Positions 9,696-18,006 of a stretch of DNA of 64,000 nt are shown here, one piece after another (position 1 is the first letter of the stretch; every line of letters starts with the position of its first letter). The notes beneath the pieces are model-generated. The model was not told where the DNA came from. It was given only the letters and a program-made list of their open reading frames with translations, and did not search any database. The stretch lies in assembly GCF_005938745.2 (NCBI RefSeq), contig NZ_VCBX02000001.1, forward strand, positions 6,152,501 through 6,216,500, in the 5' to 3' direction. Made by a program: the position numbers and the translations under genes. Source of the DNA: Rhodococcus sp. KBS0724. GTDB lineage: Bacteria > Actinomycetota > Actinomycetes > Mycobacteriales > Mycobacteriaceae.

Positions 9696-10940
9696 ATGTC
9701 GAATACCCCGACAATTGCACACACTCGTGTCATCGCCGAGCCGCTGCTCCAACCCGTCTACGGGCCTCGGCGTGTCTTGCGGGACTTCGGGGGAACATAC
9801 GGCGCCAACGCAGTTATCGGTATCGTCTTCTCCGCCACCGGTCCGGTAGCGGTCATCCTTGCTGCGGGTTTGGCCGGCGGTCTCAGCCAATCAGAGTTGG
9901 CCTCTTGGATTTTCGGCGCCTTCTTCGTCAACGGCATTTTGACGATCACCGCGTCCTGGCTGTATCGGCAACCATTGGCGTTCTTCTGGACGATTCCCGG
10001 AACCGTTGTCGTCGGAGCGTCGTTGGAGCATCTGCCGTGGGAGCAAGTGCTCGGAGCGTTCTTCGCGACCGGCGCCTTGATCTTGTTGTTGGGATTGACC
10101 GGGTGGGTCACACCGATCATGGCCGCATTACCCATGCCCATCGTCATGGCAATGGTGGCAGGCGTTTTCCTTCATTTCGGAACCGATTTGGTCGAAGCGC
10201 CCGCTCACGACGCGGTGATCGCCCTGCCGATGATCGCCACCTTTGTCACTCTGAGCGTGTTCGCCAAGTTGGGAAGATTCGTTCCGCCCGTTCTCGGCGC
10301 GCTGATCGTTGGCGTGGTCGTGATACTCGCGACCGGAAGATTCAACTCCGCCGGCGACGCGTATGAGTGGCTGGCGCATCCGATGCTGACCACGCCAACC
10401 TGGTCTTGGCAGGCGATGATCGAACTGGTTGTACCGCTGGCGATCACAGTCGTCGTCGTGCAGAACGGCCAAGGAATCGCAGTCCTCCGAGCAGCCGGTC
10501 ATCAACCGCCGATCGGGACAGCAACGGTTGCCTGCGGTGTGTTCTCTCTCGTGAACGCGGCGGTGGGTTGTGTCTCGACGTGCCTGACCGGGCCGACGAA
10601 CGCATTGCTCACGGCGTCGGGAGAGCGGACACGCCAATACACCGCCGGAATCTTCTGCGGCTTACTCGCCGTCGTCTTCGGACTGTTCGCCCCGACTTTC
10701 GTCGCGATGATGTTGGGAACTCCCACGGCATTCATCGTCACACTGGGTGGTCTGGCCATGTTGAAGGCACTGCAAGGCGCTTTTGTCACCGCATTCGGCG
10801 GGAAGTTCACCTTCGGGGCCCTGATCGCGTTCCTTGTGACAATCTCCGACGTCGAACTGTTCAATATCGGTGGCGCATTCTGGGGACTCGTCGTGGGAGT
10901 GATCGCGTCACGCATCCTGGAGCGCTCCGACTACTCCTGA
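9696..10940 (+). CDS. benE: BenE-type benzoate/H+ symporter
   Basis: The 414-residue membrane protein has about 12 hydrophobic segments and the BenE family pattern (FSATGPVAVILAAGLAGGLSQSELASWIFG near residue 46, the TGPTNALLTASGER segment near 300). It follows the regulator by 3 bp, and AGGAGACC is the ribosome site. It is a benzoate uptake carrier unrelated to the MFS BenK, so the operon encodes two uptake routes. It is the last gene of the operon. No GC-rich terminator hairpin is obvious in the 75 bp that follow. Confidence 0.9.
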   Translation: MSNTPTIAHTRVIAEPLLQPVYGPRRVLRDFGGTYGANAVIGIVFSATGPVAVILAAGLAGGLSQSELASWIFGAFFVNGILTITASWLYRQPLAFFWTIPGTVVVGASLEHLPWEQVLGAFFATGALILLLGLTGWVTPIMAALPMPIVMAMVAGVFLHFGTDLVEAPAHDAVIALPMIATFVTLSVFAKLGRFVPPVLGALIVGVVVILATGRFNSAGDAYEWLAHPMLTTPTWSWQAMIELVVPLAITVVVVQNGQGIAVLRAAGHQPPIGTATVACGVFSLVNAAVGCVSTCLTGPTNALLTASGERTRQYTAGIFCGLLAVVFGLFAPTFVAMMLGTPTAFIVTLGGLAMLKALQGAFVTAFGGKFTFGALIAFLVTISDVELFNIGGAFWGLVVGVIASRILERSDYS

Positions 10941-10952
10941 ACGGTCACCCTG

Positions 10953-10972
10953 ACATGCGAATATTCGCATGT
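10953..10972. promoter_or_regulatory. Perfect 20-bp palindrome upstream of the AztD-like gene
   Basis: ACATGCGAATATTCGCATGT is a perfect loop-free palindrome just upstream of the predicted -35 of the following gene. Without a loop or T-run it cannot be a conventional terminator of benE. Its length and AT centre suit a metal-responsive ArsR/SmtB- or MerR-type dimer, though the protein is unidentified. Confidence 0.55.
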
Positions 10973-10978
10973 ACGACT

Positions 10979-11007
10979 TTGACAATCATTTACATTAAGC
11001 TTTAAAT
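10979..11007 (+). promoter_or_regulatory. Promoter with overlapping Zur-like box; transcript probably leaderless
   Basis: TTGACA (10979-10984) and TTAAAT (11002-11007) are spaced by 17 bp. The start codon at 11016 is only 8 bp beyond the -10 and has no ribosome site, so a leaderless mRNA is likely. The 15-mer TGACAATCATTTACA (10980-10994) lies across the -35 and spacer and matches the actinobacterial Zur consensus TGAAAATGATTTTCA at 12 of 15 positions. Zinc repression is therefore suggested. Confidence 0.55.
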
Positions 11008-11015
11008 CTCTACCC

Positions 11016-12260
11016 ATGCACCTCAACACCCGCATCTCGCGGCGCCTCGCTCTTGCCACGTCAGTCGGCCTCTCACTCGCCCTCGTCACCGGATGTTCGT
11101 CCAACACCACGGATACCGCGGAGGCAACAACCACCACCGCCTCGGCCGCACCGAACGAACAGGCCTCAGCAACACCACGCCTCGCGGTGTCCTACGACGG
11201 CGGCGTTCTGGTGCTGGATGCCACGTCTCTCGATGTGGTGGGCGAAACCGAGCTCGACGGCTTCACCCGACTCAACCCGGCCGGCGACGGTCGGCACGTC
11301 ATGATCTCCGCCGGCGAAGCGTTCAAGGTACTCGACACCGGAACGTGGTCTTCGGCCCACGGTGACCATTCTCATTACTACACAGCCAATCCCGCGATGT
11401 CCGACGTCGAATTTGCGGCCAATGAACCCGGACACGTAGTGCGACATGCCGGGAAAACCGTCCTCTTCAACGACGGCTCGGGACTCGTCGAGATCTTCGA
11501 CCCGGTTCAGCTGGCAAAGCGTCAACCTCGCGTCGAGACGTACACCACCCCCGAGCCCCACCACGGCGTTGCCGTCGCACTCGCAGACGGAAGCCTGTTG
11601 ACGACTATCGGAAACTCCGAGTCCCGCAACGGCATTGCCATTCTCGACGCCGACCGCAAGGAAATCCTGCGCAACGAGCAGTGCCCGGGCGTTCACGGTG
11701 AGGCAGTTGCAGCAGACGAGACGATCGTCTTGGGCTGCCAGGACGGTTTGCTCGTGTACAAGAACGGAGCGATCACCAAGGTGCAAAGCCCCGATGCGTA
11801 CGGCCGCATCGGCAATCAAGCCGGTTCCGAAGAATCCGACATCGTCCTCGGCGACTACAAAACCGACCCCGACGCCGAACTCGAACGCCCGCAACGGGTC
11901 TCCCTGACCAACACGACGACGTCGGAACTCAAGCTCGTCGACCTCGGCACCAGCTACACGTTCCGCTCACTCGGTCGCGGCCCGCACGGCGAAGCGCTGG
12001 TCCTCGGCACCGACGGCGCCATTCACGTCATCGATCCGAACACCGGCGCAGTCACCAAGAAGATTGCAGTCATCGGAGAGTGGACCGAACCCACCGAGTG
12101 GCAGGAACCCCGGCCCACTCTCTTCACACTGGACCACACCGCCTACGTCACCGACCCCGCGTCGAAGAAGCTGATCGCCGTCGACCTCGAAGACGGCAGC
12201 ATCCTGACCGAGACCACCCTCGATCACACCCCGAACGAATTGACCGGCGTCACCGGCTGA
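11016..12260 (+). CDS. aztD: AztD-like zinc metallochaperone lipoprotein
   Basis: The 414-residue exported lipoprotein has a signal peptide ending in the lipobox LVTGC (Cys27), then a Thr/Ala-rich linker, then a beta-propeller-like body of short repeats (for example VLVLDATSLDVVGE, GLVEIFDP, GIAILDADR). The motif HGDHSHYY (115-122) is the zinc-binding signature of AztD, which hands Zn to the ABC importer AztABC. No aztABC genes adjoin it, so it is an orphan here. Zur-like control signals upstream fit a role in zinc uptake. The benE gene upstream is unrelated in function. Confidence 0.82.
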   Translation: MHLNTRISRRLALATSVGLSLALVTGCSSNTTDTAEATTTTASAAPNEQASATPRLAVSYDGGVLVLDATSLDVVGETELDGFTRLNPAGDGRHVMISAGEAFKVLDTGTWSSAHGDHSHYYTANPAMSDVEFAANEPGHVVRHAGKTVLFNDGSGLVEIFDPVQLAKRQPRVETYTTPEPHHGVAVALADGSLLTTIGNSESRNGIAILDADRKEILRNEQCPGVHGEAVAADETIVLGCQDGLLVYKNGAITKVQSPDAYGRIGNQAGSEESDIVLGDYKTDPDAELERPQRVSLTNTTTSELKLVDLGTSYTFRSLGRGPHGEALVLGTDGAIHVIDPNTGAVTKKIAVIGEWTEPTEWQEPRPTLFTLDHTAYVTDPASKKLIAVDLEDGSILTETTLDHTPNELTGVTG

Positions 12261-12313
12261 TTCCACTTCCCTGAACCGTATTCCGCCGCGGCGCTCGATC
12301 GCGACCACACATA

Positions 12314-12354
12314 CTTCGACCGATCTCGGACTTGCAATCCGAGATCGGTCGAAG
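12314..12354. terminator. Bidirectional terminator between convergent genes
   Basis: A perfect 17-bp inverted repeat (12314-12330 and 12338-12354, loop CTTGCAA) lies between the ends of the AztD-like gene (plus) and the pentapeptide gene (minus). It can serve both. Confidence 0.85.
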
Positions 12355-12371
12355 CAGTTCAGGCTGCCCGA

Positions 12372-13217
12372 CTAGAAATCCGTCCAATGTGGCGGGGCTG
12401 ACAGAGCGTCGGGCAATCGCGTGTCAGCACTACCGCTGGCTGCGTTCACCTGAGGTTGGGTGACGTACAACGCGCCCGAGAGATCGGCGCCCGCTAATCT
12501 GGCATCACGTAAATCCGCCCCGAGCAGGTCGACAGCCGTGAGGTCACTTCCCCTCAGATCCACTGCGATCAGGCAGGCACCACGCAGATCGGCCCCACAC
12601 AACCTGCGTGCCCGCAGGTTCGATCCGGCAAGGTCTGCCCCGGCTGCAATATTCGGGTCAAGGTGACCTACCTCGGCGAAGTACGAACCCCGAACTTCCT
12701 GACTTATCTCCATCAGCACTGCCCTGACCTCGACATGGAGGGCGTCGATGTCAGTCGCGAACAGTTCGGCCAGACCGCCGCGAGTCAGTGAGGTGACGGA
12801 GGCTGCGAGTTCGCGAGCTTCGTCCGCAGCATCGGGGTCGTAGGTGCGTTCCTGAGCCTCAGCCAGGTACCACAGCATCTCGTGTAACTGTTTGACGATC
12901 TTGAAGGCGGCGAACATGTGTTGCTGAGCGTCAGGGCGCTCACGCCAGCTGACCCCGAAGAACAATTGCTGCGACACAACCTGTCCCGCACCGAAGCAGT
13001 CGAAGACTGTACATCCACGGAAGCCCCGGGATCGAAGTCCTTCGTGGACAGTGCAGGAATAGTTGGAACCGAGGTGCCGACATGGCGATCCTGCCGGCTT
13101 GTCCTCGGCAAAATCGACAGATCGTGAGAACCCGAAGGCCGTGCAGCACAGGGCAAAACAGCTGTTGCAGTTAGCGCGCAGTTCCTCGCGCCGGATGGAT
13201 GTGTGTGTTGATGACAT
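12372..13217 (-). CDS. Pentapeptide-repeat protein with N-terminal cysteine cluster
   Basis: The chosen start at 13217 gives 281 residues, with GGAG 11 bp upstream. The frame is open a further 47 codons upstream without similarity. Residues 14-80 hold about eight cysteines (CNSCFALCC, SPCRHL, YSCTVH, GCTVFDC), resembling cysteine-cluster proteins that bind metal or Fe-S. Residues about 195-255 are A(D/N)LXX pentapeptide repeats forming a right-handed quadrilateral beta-helix (ADLAGSNLRARRL, ADLRGACLIAVDLRGSDL). No membrane segment is seen. The function is unknown. Some pentapeptide proteins mimic DNA and protect gyrase, but the repeat run here is short. Confidence 0.75.
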   Translation of the reverse strand: MSSTHTSIRREELRANCNSCFALCCTAFGFSRSVDFAEDKPAGSPCRHLGSNYSCTVHEGLRSRGFRGCTVFDCFGAGQVVSQQLFFGVSWRERPDAQQHMFAAFKIVKQLHEMLWYLAEAQERTYDPDAADEARELAASVTSLTRGGLAELFATDIDALHVEVRAVLMEISQEVRGSYFAEVGHLDPNIAAGADLAGSNLRARRLCGADLRGACLIAVDLRGSDLTAVDLLGADLRDARLAGADLSGALYVTQPQVNAASGSADTRLPDALSAPPHWTDF

Positions 13218-13470
13218 GGTGAAGTGAGCTCCAAAGGTGGGGATTCCAGTGCAGGACAGGAGACGGGAACCCGGCATCGGGTTCCCCTGAAAGGCACACG
13301 GGATCACCACCGCGCGTAGGCGCGGCACACGATCACTAAGGGTCTGGGTCACAGACAAGTTTTGTTAATCACTGCGAACAAAGTAGCAGTTCAGACGCCG
13401 CGAATACGAAACAGGTCGAGAGTCGACCGCAAGGTATCACTGCTACCTAAATAGTGTTATCGTCGATTAC

Positions 13471-14178
13471 ATGAGTTCGAGAGCAAAGATACTGGCGGCA
13501 GCGACCGAGTTGCTCAACGCCTCTCCGGACGGCGATATATCCACCCGCGCCATCTGCGAGCGAGCAGGCGTCGGCGCTCCCGCGCTCTACCGCCAGTTCG
13601 GCGACAAAGACGGCCTGCTCGCAGCGGTCGTCGATGCAGGATTCACGGAATACCTGGAAGGCAAACGTGCCGCCGTCCCCTCTTCGGATCCGGTAGCCGA
13701 TCTGCGTGCGGGCTGGGACGCACATACCGCGTTTGCGCTTGCACATCCCGCCCATTACCGATTGCTGCATTCACCCTCGGCGAAGAGCGCCGAGACCGCG
13801 CTGCAGGCGCAGGCCCTGCTGCGCTCGGTTCTCGAACGCTGTGCCGCCGCAGGAGTCCTGACCGTATCCGTCGACGTGGCCACGCAGATGGTGATGTCGG
13901 CCAATGCCGGCGTCGCGCTGATGCTGGTCGTGAGACCCGAGCAGTACCCCGATCCCACATTGTCGCAACGCGTTCGCGACGGAATTCTCGGGGCCGTCAT
14001 CTCCGATTCCGCGGCCCCACAGGACACCTCGCTCAACACCGTCGCATCGGCTCTGGATACCCAACTCGCAACAGCGGGTTCTACTTCACTCTCCCCCAAT
14101 GAAGTTGCCCTGATGCGTGATTGGCTCCGGAAACTCTCCGATTCACCCACTACCGATCAGGAGCACCGTCATGTCTGA
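13471..14178 (+). CDS. TetR-family transcriptional regulator
   Basis: The 235-residue protein has an N-terminal TetR HTH (ILAAATELLNASPDGDISTRAICERAGVGAPALYRQFGDKDGLLAAVVD, residues 7-56) and a C-terminal ligand domain. Its last 8 bases overlap the start of the following SDR, so it very likely controls itself and the SDR. The upstream segment near 13434-13460 contains an imperfect inverted repeat (GGTATCACTGCTACC) and an AT-rich stretch that could be operator and -10. The effector is unknown. Confidence 0.88.
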   Translation: MSSRAKILAAATELLNASPDGDISTRAICERAGVGAPALYRQFGDKDGLLAAVVDAGFTEYLEGKRAAVPSSDPVADLRAGWDAHTAFALAHPAHYRLLHSPSAKSAETALQAQALLRSVLERCAAAGVLTVSVDVATQMVMSANAGVALMLVVRPEQYPDPTLSQRVRDGILGAVISDSAAPQDTSLNTVASALDTQLATAGSTSLSPNEVALMRDWLRKLSDSPTTDQEHRHV

Positions 14179-14908
14179 CACCACTACCCGCGTCGCCATA
14201 GTCACCGGAGCTTCCGGAGGGATCGGACGCGCCACTGCCGAAAAGCTTGCCGCCGACGGAATGGCTGTAGCCGTTCACTATTCAGGAAATCTCGAGCGCG
14301 CGCAGGAAACTGTTGACGCTGTCATCACTGCCGGCGGACAAGCGATTGCAGTCCACGCCGACGTTGCCGACGAAGCTGAGGTGGCAGCACTGTTCGATAC
14401 GGTAGAGCACGAGTTCGGCGGCATCGACGTTGTTGTCCATGCCGCAGGCATCATGATTCTCTCGACAGTCGCGGAATTGAACTTCGACGATTTCGACCGG
14501 ATGCACCGAACCAATGTCCGTGGCACGTTTGTCGTCGATCAGCAGGCCGCCAGGCGAGTACGCAGCGGCGGCGCCATCATCAATTTCTCCACCTCCGTGA
14601 AGAAACTGGCCTTCCCGACCTACGCCGCGTACGCCGCCACCAAAGGCGCCGTCGACGCGATCACCCTCGTTCTCGCCAAAGAGCTACGCGGACGCGATAT
14701 CACGGTCAACGCTGTTGCTCCAGGCCCAACCGCTACCGACCTGTTCCTGGACGGGAAAGACGAGGCGACAGTGGAGAATCTGTCGAAGATGGCGCCCTTG
14801 GAGCGACTCGGAATGCCGTCGGACATCGCCGAGGCCGTCGCTTTCCTGGCCGGTCCCGCTCGCTGGGTCAACGGTCAGGTCATCTACGTCAACGGTGGCG
14901 TGGTCTAG
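14171..14908 (+). CDS. Short-chain dehydrogenase/reductase
   Basis: The 245-residue classical SDR has the cofactor motif TGASGGIG (12-19), NAG replaced by HAAG at 90-93, and the catalytic Y154-x3-K158. The start ATG at 14171 lies inside the TetR gene's last codons (8-bp overlap). The frame is open upstream to 14117, but this overlap start is the better choice. The TetR-SDR pairing suggests an inducible detoxifying reductase. The substrate is not predictable. Confidence 0.88.
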   Translation: MSDTTTRVAIVTGASGGIGRATAEKLAADGMAVAVHYSGNLERAQETVDAVITAGGQAIAVHADVADEAEVAALFDTVEHEFGGIDVVVHAAGIMILSTVAELNFDDFDRMHRTNVRGTFVVDQQAARRVRSGGAIINFSTSVKKLAFPTYAAYAATKGAVDAITLVLAKELRGRDITVNAVAPGPTATDLFLDGKDEATVENLSKMAPLERLGMPSDIAEAVAFLAGPARWVNGQVIYVNGGVV

Positions 14909-14943
14909 CGCATCTTCCATTCCAAGGTAAGACTTCGCCGAAC

Positions 14944-15327
14944 TCACTCGTTCTTCGGTTGCGGCTTCTCAGGGTTCGGCGTGGCCGGATCGATGGTGTC
15001 CGCCTGATCCCGCTTCTCGTTCAACTCATCCTTGGAACTTGCTACTTCGCGCCGATGCTGCGCCGCATGCTGTTGCAGGGCAGATGCTTCCGCAGCTTTG
15101 GCATCGGCCTCGGCTTGCACCATGCGAGCCTTTGCCTCAGTCTCCTTGGCTTGGGCCTCACGCTGGCCCACCTCGAACGACGAATCCGCAACGTCTTTGC
15201 GAATCGCCTCGGCTTCGAGATGGCGCCGCTCGTTACGTTTGTTGCGAGCCGTCCACACCAGAAGCGCCACGATCACCACGGCAACGACCACAACCACAAC
15301 CGTCCAGATAATACTGCTGGTACTCAT
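14944..15327 (-). CDS. Small membrane-anchored coiled-coil protein
   Basis: The 127-residue protein starts MSTSSIIWTVVVVVVAVVIV: one N-terminal transmembrane helix (about residues 6-28), a basic stop-transfer segment, then a long charged Ala/Glu/Lys/Gln-rich coiled coil (40-105) and a hydrophilic Pro-rich tail. Similar proteins are common in Rhodococcus and Gordonia as hypothetical proteins. The start at 15327 is preferred because the upstream 27 codons run into the PLP-gene end without a membrane or family feature. It lies 29 bp after the PLP gene, probably in one transcript. The function is unknown. Confidence 0.72.
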   Translation of the reverse strand: MSTSSIIWTVVVVVVAVVIVALLVWTARNKRNERRHLEAEAIRKDVADSSFEVGQREAQAKETEAKARMVQAEADAKAAEASALQQHAAQHRREVASSKDELNEKRDQADTIDPATPNPEKPQPKNE

Positions 15328-15356
15328 ACTGCAAGCAGTACCCACCAGCAGATTTC

Positions 15357-16334
15357 TCACACGCCGAGATCCCCCAGGCTTACGTTGGCTCCACACAGAA
15401 CCACGCACAACTCACCATCTGGCGGTGGTGAAACCGTGCCGTCCAGTACCGGAACCAGCGCAGCGGCGGTACCCAACTCCACGAGTATCCGAAACTCCCG
15501 CCACAGAAACGATCTGGCCTGAATTATCGAATCATCATCTACGACAACACTGTCCACTGCATTGGCGGTGACAGTCTCCCAGGCAATACCGCCGATGCGT
15601 GTCGCTCCGAGAGAATCGGCCGCGATGCTGTCCAACTCGATATCGACGGGATGTCCAGCCTTGAGCGCTGCGTGCAGCGTGGCCGCTCCAACCGGTTCCA
15701 CCGCGATGACGCGATCACCTGGCCGAGCAGCGGCAGCTATCCCCGACACCAGTCCACCACCACCGACGGCGATGCAATAGGTAATCGGCCCGGCAACCTC
15801 CTCCGCAACCTCGAGAGCAATAGTTCCGGCACCGGCGACTATATCTGGCAGGTCATAGGCGTGCAGCTCCAAAGCTCCACTCGACAAGGCAATTTCGGTG
15901 GCCGCTGCGGCCGCCAGAACATACCGATCGCCCACCTTTTCGACCGTGGCACCCAAGGCGCCGAGCGCCGCGACCTTTGCATCGGGTGCCGTCTCCGGCA
16001 CCACCACGGTGCAACCCAGACCACGCCGACGCGACGCCCACGCAGCTCCGATGGCCGCGTTTCCACCCGATGCGATCACCACACCCGCACTGGGCATCGT
16101 GCCGTCGGCAGCTGCCCGCTCTACCGCGTTGAAACTGCCGCGCACCTTGAACGAACCACCATGTTGGAGGTATTCCAGTTTGAACAGCACCGCGACGTCT
16201 CCGCGAGGGGTAGAGACCGAGGTACGGAAGATCGGAGTCCGTCTGGCAAGTCCGTCGATCCGCTTCCGCGCCGCTTCGACGTCGACAACCGTCATCGCGA
16301 CTGGTCCCGTGCTGTTCTCGCTGCGAGGAGTCAT
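15357..16334 (-). CDS. PLP-dependent threonine/serine dehydratase-like enzyme
   Basis: The 325-residue fold-type II PLP enzyme has the Schiff-base lysine in GGSFKVRGSFNA (about residue 63), SGGNAAIGAAWA near 89, and the glycine loop GGGGLVSG (about 190-197). It is shorter than IlvA and has no ACT domain, fitting catabolic threonine/serine dehydratases or related racemases. Start 16334 is an ATG without a strong ribosome site. The ATG at 16295 with GGGA upstream is an alternative (312 residues). It is divergent from the NAD(P)-binding gene at 16501. Confidence 0.82.
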   Translation of the reverse strand: MTPRSENSTGPVAMTVVDVEAARKRIDGLARRTPIFRTSVSTPRGDVAVLFKLEYLQHGGSFKVRGSFNAVERAAADGTMPSAGVVIASGGNAAIGAAWASRRRGLGCTVVVPETAPDAKVAALGALGATVEKVGDRYVLAAAAATEIALSSGALELHAYDLPDIVAGAGTIALEVAEEVAGPITYCIAVGGGGLVSGIAAAARPGDRVIAVEPVGAATLHAALKAGHPVDIELDSIAADSLGATRIGGIAWETVTANAVDSVVVDDDSIIQARSFLWREFRILVELGTAAALVPVLDGTVSPPPDGELCVVLCGANVSLGDLGV

Positions 16335-16500
16335 ACAGCAACTTTACGGACGGAGTCCGGTTTACCGACCGCCCACCATATTGGTTCCGGAACGTCCGTG
16401 TTTCACCGTGAATTGGCCGTATACCACCAAGACATCTCCTCGTACGGAGACTAAATTTACTGATGCAGCCACAGTCGATGTACTAGTGAAGGGCGTCCTG

Positions 16501-17139
16501 ATGTCCAAGATCGCAGTATTCGGGGGAAACGGATTTGCCGGCAGCGCCATCGCGAAGGAAGCACGAACACGCGGTCATGAAGTCACGACGGTCTCGCGCA
16601 CCGCTCAATCGAACTCCGACGCCCACGCGGTGCAGGGTTCTCTGCACGACGCAAACACTGTCGAGCAGATCACCACGGCCAACGACGTCGTCGTAGTTGC
16701 CATTCCCGCCCGCGAAATCGACGGCAAGAAACTCCTCGACGCCGTCGCTACCCTGACTGACGCCGCCGCGCGTAACGGTGCTCGTATCGCCGTTGTCGGC
16801 GGTGCCGGCAGCCTGCTGGTCGCCGAAGGCGGCCCTCGCGTCGTCGATACTCCGGATTTCCCGGACGCATACAAGGATGAGGCGCTCGCCCACGCCGATG
16901 TTCTCGACGCGCTCCGCAACACCAGTTCTGATGTCGACTGGTTCTATGTCAGTCCCGCCGCACTATTCGGGGCGCACACGGGCATCCCAGCGAAGGGTTC
17001 CTTCCAGATCGGTGGAGATATTCTCCTCACCGACGACGAGGGCAATTCTGCGATCTCCGGTGAAGACTACGCGCGCGCATTCGTCGACGAAATCGAAACT
17101 CCGGCGCACCGACGCCAGCGCTTCACCGTCGCACACTGA
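16501..17139 (+). CDS. NAD(P)-binding Rossmann protein (atypical SDR / NmrA-like)
   Basis: The 212-residue protein begins MSKIAVFGGNGFAGSAIAKEA, with a GxxGxxG dinucleotide motif at 8-14, and lacks the classical YxxxK site. It resembles YwnB/BVR-B-type NAD(P)H-binding proteins (VVGGAGSLLVAEGG near 98; an ALFGAHTG segment near 157). The ATG at 16501 follows GAAGGG by 6-7 bp. An in-frame GTG at 16486 is possible. The open frame reaching back to about 15898 is only the complement of the PLP gene. A reductase or redox-sensing role is likely. Confidence 0.78.
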   Translation: MSKIAVFGGNGFAGSAIAKEARTRGHEVTTVSRTAQSNSDAHAVQGSLHDANTVEQITTANDVVVVAIPAREIDGKKLLDAVATLTDAAARNGARIAVVGGAGSLLVAEGGPRVVDTPDFPDAYKDEALAHADVLDALRNTSSDVDWFYVSPAALFGAHTGIPAKGSFQIGGDILLTDDEGNSAISGEDYARAFVDEIETPAHRRQRFTVAH

Positions 17140-17166
17140 CTCCTTCCGCAGTCGACAGCCCGCGAC

Positions 17167-17193
17167 CTGGCAGTCGAACAGCGTGAGTGCTAA
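17167..17193 (+). promoter_or_regulatory. CIRCE-like element (HrcA operator)
   Basis: The right arm GAGTGCTAA (17185-17193) is identical to the CIRCE consensus. The left arm CTGGCAGTC (17167-17175) matches TTAGCACTC at 6 of 9, with exactly the canonical 9-bp spacer. It lies 74 bp upstream of the Hsp20 start. Confidence 0.6.
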
Positions 17194-17266
17194 TCTTTTG
17201 TTGCACAGTGATTTCGGTTGCTGTCACAGGGACTGCGACCATGTGAAACATGGGAGGTGAGTTACT

Positions 17267-17728
17267 GTGCTCCGCTTCGACCCCTTCAGTGATATCGATT
17301 CGATCGCGAAGTCACTTCTCGGCGCAGACCTAGGCGCCAGCCGGGTTCCTCGTTTCATGCCGATGGACCTCTACCGCGTGGGCGACCACTACGTACTCAA
17401 TGCCGACCTTCCCGGCGTTGATCCCGGAACCGTCGACGTGAGTGTCGATCACGGGCTTCTCACGCTGTCCGCCACCCGTACCGCGTCGTCGGACGAGAAC
17501 ATGCAGTGGCTGGCATCGGAACGGTTTGCCGGAACCTACCGGCGGCAATTGTCCCTCGGGGAGAACATCGACGCCGACAAGATCTCCGCAACGTACAACA
17601 ACGGCGTTCTGTCCGTCACGATTCCGATTTCCGAGCAGGCAAAACCGCGTCGCATCGAGGTTTCTCGCGCCGGAGATTCCGAACAGACAATGATCAACCC
17701 GACGCGCGAGCACGAATCCAACCGTTGA
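17267..17728 (+). CDS. Hsp20/alpha-crystallin small heat-shock protein
   Basis: The 153-residue protein carries an alpha-crystallin domain from about 40 to 135 (PMDLYRVGDHYVLNADLPGVDPGTVDVSVD; the conserved NGVLSVTIP near 117). It is an ATP-independent holdase that keeps unfolding proteins soluble. The GTG start at 17267 follows the strong ribosome site GGGAGGTGA. It is a single gene, with the CIRCE-like element upstream and a terminator downstream, so heat-inducible control by HrcA is likely. Confidence 0.93.
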   Translation: MLRFDPFSDIDSIAKSLLGADLGASRVPRFMPMDLYRVGDHYVLNADLPGVDPGTVDVSVDHGLLTLSATRTASSDENMQWLASERFAGTYRRQLSLGENIDADKISATYNNGVLSVTIPISEQAKPRRIEVSRAGDSEQTMINPTREHESNR

Positions 17729-17796
17729 CCGGATTCTCCACGACCGGTATTCGAGGAGGTGGTGCCCAACTGAACACGCCGAACGCATCAACGACT

Positions 17797-17829
17797 CGAT
17801 GGTGGCCACCGATTTGGTGGCCACCATCG
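17797..17829 (+). terminator. Terminator hairpin after hsp20
   Basis: A perfect 14-bp inverted repeat with a 5-base loop (arms 17797-17810 and 17816-17829, loop GATTT) starts 68 bp after the stop codon. Confidence 0.75.
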
Positions 17830-18006
17830 CTGTGCGAGCGCGGCCACTAGCCGGAGACGCATTTACACAGTGTTCACCTGCCCCACTTGCAGGCCTTACA
17901 CAACCAGTCCACTCTCGGATGACGGTGATTCACCGCATAAGACACATCGCCGAACACGAGACGCATTCGGACGGCGATCACTCCGGACTCAACAAGGTGG
18001 ACACAT

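Noticed and set aside
10953..10972. Terminator of the ben operon
   Set aside because: The palindrome has no loop and is not followed by a T-run, so it cannot form a normal intrinsic terminator hairpin. An operator is more likely.
17830..18006. GlnR or AmtR box upstream of amt
   Set aside because: I saw partial GTNAC-like pieces but no pair with correct spacing, so I do not claim nitrogen-regulator binding.
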